Positions 60,828 to 64,000 of a stretch of DNA of 64,000 nucleotides are shown piece by piece. Made by a program: the position numbers and the translations under genes. Below the pieces are notes generated by a model, which made no database searches, was not told the origin of the DNA, and worked only from the letters and a program-made list of their open reading frames with translations. Within the stretch, counting starts at the first letter, position 1; every line of letters begins with the position of its first letter. This DNA is from Rhizomucor pusillus (Eukaryota > Mucoromycota > Mucoromycetes > Mucorales > Lichtheimiaceae), in the NCBI GenBank assembly GCA_900175165.2, contig FWWN02000668.1, positions 155,188-219,187 on the forward strand. Reading direction: 5' to 3'.

Positions 60828-61297
60828 TATTATGTTGACAGGTGCACCTGGTGGAGGACGAACAAATTTCGGATACAAGTCCGGTAGCGTAGCACTCACT
60901 CAGCCCTACCAAATCAAATGTCTGTCTCCACAGTCGACTGGTTTCTGACTAAAAACCCAATTCAAAGAATATATAAAGCTAAACCGCCAATACACTAAGA
61001 TATGAATAGTAATAATATATCCGCAATATTGCTGATTGATTGACATAATATTTAATACTTGTATGCTCGAGCGTCTGCCAGATACTCGATGACTTGATTT
61101 TGATACTGGAACATCGCTTTCTGGGAGCGAACGCAGCTATTGCATTGCATGAAAGAAGATGGGATGAGTGCGCGCAGAACCAGTCAGGGCGCAACCCTTG
61201 GGAATTTCAAATGCATGAACTGGCGCCTCTGAGAGGAAAACTCGGTTGCTAGGGGTGATTTCCGTCATTTTTGTAACTTGGATACAGCCACTGCACC
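60828..61297. promoter_or_regulatory. Divergent promoter region, ATP12 / orphan
   Basis: A 470-bp spacer between ATP12 (-) and the orphan at 61298 (+). A poly-AT stretch lies at about 60990-61055. No gene or RNA is supported. Confidence 0.4.
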
Positions 61298-63184
61298 ATG
61301 TCGAAAGCTACATTTATTAAAAGTCATTGCCTCAACGACTTCTGCATTGCACATTACTATCATACATTCGGACTTGAGGACAGAGCTACAGCAGAGAGCG
61401 AATTACGCGATCTCATTCAAAAACTCTGCACAAACAAAAAGAAAGCAGTCAGAAAGTGGGCGAAGCGTATCCATGACAGCGGTTACCTGGTAAATATCTG
61501 AAAGCGGAGGAATTATCCATTTCACTTATACGATCCCATAGATTTTTACGGCTGCTTCTGCGGAAATCTATTGGAATAGCATCGCCAACCAAAAGGCAGC
61601 CTTATCCGTACAGTCTGGTGTGCTGTTGACCTTGCCTGCCGTAATTGCCAATACAGGTAAGCAACTTAACTACTGCTATGTTATGATGGCTCTCTAAAAG
61701 CATGGTTATCAGGCGATGGTAAAAAGAAAAGAGTTTCAGAAGGCGTTGAGAGCGAGGTCCCCAAACGCCAGAAAAAGGATAACGACGCCAGGTCCGGAAA
61801 TGAAGAATGTGACGTTGGAGACGAAGAGGATATCTGGGCAGAATGGACCACATACATGGCCGATGGTCAAGCTGATGGAAGCTTCCACAAACATAGGTTG
61901 TTATGCACAGAATTTGCTTTACCAGAATTAGTTGTTCATTTTTCCAGTAGTCCTGAGCAACATGGCGTGATTTGGTGCGGTAGAAAAATCAAGCAAAGAC
62001 CGCAAAGCCCAAAATTGCCACCATACAAAACATTCGAGACAAACGCCATTGAGTTCCATCCACAAGACGAGGACACGATTCTTAAAGCGGTACGTCCCTA
62101 TCTAATGTTACTTCCCGTATTACTTCGTGGAGGTATATAAATTGCTTTTCCAGCCAACTTTGAAAAGTATGCGCTCAGCACTGGCTAAAATGAACCCAGA
62201 AGATAATCCCGAACTAGAAATGTTCAAGGATATATCTGAGCATATGTAGGTAATTACAATCCTGGGCTGTTCATGAGACTAATCCATAGTATAGTGCAAA
62301 ATTCATATATAGCAATGTTGGTGACCTCTTACATTCAGAGATCACATACAACTACTACTGCATCTGGCCATGCCTTCAGAAATGTGCAGAGCTCGTGTCA
62401 GAAACTGCAAATATCTGCACGATGTTCTCCCCCGGCGAGGAAGTGCTAGAAGCCATGCAGCGAAAGAATTGCAAGAAATATGCCAAGTATATGGCGGACG
62501 GCGTAATTAGATTACGCGATATTGGGAACCTCGAAGTTGTCTTGCTGGAAACTTCGCAGGCTTACTCTATGGCAACCGAAACAAAAAAAAGTTTCGATCT
62601 GCACAAAGCAACGTTTGGACTGCTTGCCATGCTGCGTGCAATTGCCGTCTTGTTCCCAAAAGGAACCTTCAATACTTTCCGGCAATTGAGACTCTTCTTC
62701 GTACATCCCGCGCGTAAGATTCGTTCCAGCATACTAATAATTATTGCCTGAATTCAACTTAACTCTACTTCCTTCTGATTAGAAACTTCCGTCCGCCTGT
62801 GGAGTATCAGCTGTCCGTCCAAAAACACATTCCTGATGGTGTGTGAAGAAAGAGCAGCTGTTCCGGTGGTTTTCAGGTACAAGGAGAAGCAGCTTAAACA
62901 GTTCGTAAGCCTTTGGATCCACCTTTCCGTAAGTTATAATATTTCTTTTCACGAAATCTTACTCACCATACCTTCAGCGCGGACTACTAGACACCTGCAG
63001 CATTTTGCAGAGGTTACGAAGCGAGCACAGTACGGGTGCAAGTGAGATCAAGCTGACGGATATCGTCAAGCCAAGAATTACGAAAATAAGTGAGCATGCG
63101 CATGCTGGCGCACTGAAAGATGATGGCGCCGAAAGCCAAGACTCATCTCCCAATGCATCGCCAGAGCATCCTTCGAATTTATAA
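61298..63184 (+). CDS. Uncharacterised multi-exon protein
   Basis: Start 61298 (MSKATFIKSHCLNDFCIAHYYHTF). Exon pieces that splice plausibly are RDLIQKLCTNKKKAVRKWAKRI..., IFTAASAEIYWNSIANQKAAL..., and GDGKKKRVSEGVESEVPKRQKK leading into an acidic stretch (EECDVGDEEDIWAEW). These are followed by LLCTEFALPELVVHFSSSPEQ, PTLKSMRSALAKMNPEDNPEL, VSETANICTMFSPGEEVLEAM, SFDLHKATFGLLAMLRAIAV, and ETSVRLWSISCPSKNTFLMV. The last exon is RGLLDTCSILQRLRSEHSTG to EHPSNL at 63184. A basic bipartite-like segment (KKKR...KRQKK) suggests the nucleus. I recognise no domain. Exons are individually convincing by codon pattern and GT/AG borders, but the full join is not verified. Confidence 0.6.
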
Positions 63185-63668
63185 TTCATAAACATATAAT
63201 ATCAGTTTACATTTCACAATAAGAGTCTCAAACTCGAGAAAATTACGAGAGCAGCAATGCCTCGCAGTTCTTGCAAATTGGTGGGTCCTCAAATCATTAT
63301 ATGCACCCTTTGCCATCTGTATTGACTGAGATTTCCGATTAAAAATTGTTGCTTCTGCTATTATTTCTAAGACTGAGCACCTTCTTGGTCATATACGATC
63401 CATGTTATGTGATTAACTGCTGTATATATTCTTGAGCGCTGTATACTAGGCGATTGAGGCAGATAGACCTAGTATGTAACGACGCTATTTCATACATGCA
63501 GCGTTATGAAGATTGTAAAGGCTAACGCGTAATGTTTCTGTGGAAAAAGACAGAGTCTGGTGGATGGTGGTTGAATTTGGGTTCGCGGTGTCTGGGGAAG
63601 TTCCAGACTATATAAGATTTCAATCCCACGCAACTCGCTTTCTTATGCTGTTTCTCACCGTTGAAAGC
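63185..63668. other. Spacer
   Basis: AT-rich, no open frame over 60 codons with support. Contains the 3' flank of the orphan gene and presumably of the partial gene at the right edge. Confidence 0.4.
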
Positions 63669-63799
63669 TCAGGAAGTAAGTTTATATTTGCTTTTAGCTA
63701 AAGGGATCGCTTGCATACTTACCCTATGAAATCTACGACTATACTTCAGTCTGCTGAACATTGGTTCCTCATTGTAGGCAAAATTTCCCCGATCACTGC

Positions 63800-63929
63800 A
63801 TATGCATCTTACGCTTGTTTGGTTATCATTCCCAGTTGCATCTATGATGTCTACCACGAACTGTATGGTCATCAGCAAGGTCCAGGCTTCTTCAAGGTGG
63901 TGGTGTCTGTCCTGTCTCTTCCCTTGAGG
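63800..63929 (-). CDS. Possible internal exon of a gene cut by the right edge (tentative)
   Basis: On the minus strand, a frame through 63929-63820 reads HHHLEEAWTLLMTIQFVVDIIDATGNDNQTS and ends at a good donor (AGC|GTAAGATG). A second donor-like GTAAGT follows near 63720. The hydrophobic WTLLMTIQFVVDII part might be a membrane segment. The 71-bp duplication just upstream is not a multiple of three and shifts this frame, so either the exon starts inside the duplication or the gene is broken. No family is recognised. Confidence 0.25.
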
Positions 63930-64000
63930 AACTGTATGGTCATCAGCAAGGTCCAGGCTTCTTCAAGGTGGTGGTGTCTGTCCTGTCTCTTCCCTTGAGG
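63859..64000. repeat. Exact 71-bp tandem duplication at window end
   Basis: Unit 63859-63929 (AACTGTATGG...CCCTTGAGG) is followed with no gap by an identical unit 63930-64000. I found no mismatch between them. The second copy ends exactly at the last base of the window, so more copies may follow. Confidence 0.95.

Noticed and set aside
63556..63605. GGTTGAATTTGGGTTCG as a possible tRNA B-box
   Set aside because: No matching acceptor stem, A-box or cloverleaf could be drawn around it; no tRNA is called anywhere in the window.

Overview
The window reads as nuclear DNA of a filamentous fungus, most likely an early-diverging one (Mucoromycota-like). The evidence is dense genes with many short GT-AG introns (about 55-125 nt), fungal-type genes (THI5 HMP-P synthase, DASH-complex Spc19, Vps1, Atp12), an IFRD-family gene that yeasts lack, AT-rich spacers, and pyrimidine/GA-rich leaders. 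The phylum is an inference. No tRNA, rRNA, CRISPR array or intact transposon was seen.

Layout. 1-706: 5' part of an FLVCR-type transporter (-). 0.7-4.7 kb: gene-poor, with two diverged copies of a ~0.25-0.3 kb sequence in inverted orientation. 4.7-7.4 kb: IQ-motif coiled-coil protein (-). 9.4-14.5 kb: Dnf-type P4-ATPase lipid flippase (-). 16.1-16.7 kb: Ser/Pro-rich orphan (-). 17.8-18.9 kb: THI5 (-), with an excellent TPP riboswitch aptamer 3' of its stop codon. 19.3-23.8 kb: PDS5 (-), divergent from a mitochondrial TPR protein (+, 24.0-25.2 kb). 25.5-29.6 kb: one DH-PH RhoGEF gene (-) that looks like two genes until an intron joins them. 32.2-34.0 kb: IFRD-family protein (-), divergent from an orphan (+, 34.7-35.4 kb). 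35.5-36.4 kb: DASH subunit Spc19 (+). 36.8-40.1 kb: MCM2 (-), closely preceded by a C2H2 zinc-finger gene (-). 42.2-45.0 kb: VPS1 dynamin (-). 45.6-46.6 kb: glutathione S-transferase with a possible lesion (-). 46.9-51.0 kb: NPC1-type sterol transporter (-). 52.1-53.7 kb: orphan (-). 55.0-56.8 kb: histidine acid phosphatase (+). 57.1-58.8 kb: bHLH factor (+). 58.9-59.2 kb: small secreted Cys-rich protein (+). 59.7-60.8 kb: ATP12 (-). 61.3-63.2 kb: multi-exon orphan (+). The window ends in an exact 71-bp tandem duplication.

Most genes are housekeeping: membrane lipid and sterol traffic (flippase, NPC1, Vps1), chromosome replication and segregation (MCM2, Pds5, Spc19), mitochondrial assembly (Atp12, TPR protein) and thiamine synthesis. 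They are not an operon-like system. The strongest unusual signal is the THI5 3' region. A complete TPP aptamer lies about 150 nt past the stop codon and 30 nt before an AATAAA. A 5' splice site 12 nt after the stop is complementary to the 5' part of aptamer P4. This layout resembles the plant THIC 3'-UTR riboswitch, whereas the fungal TPP riboswitches I know of sit in 5' introns.
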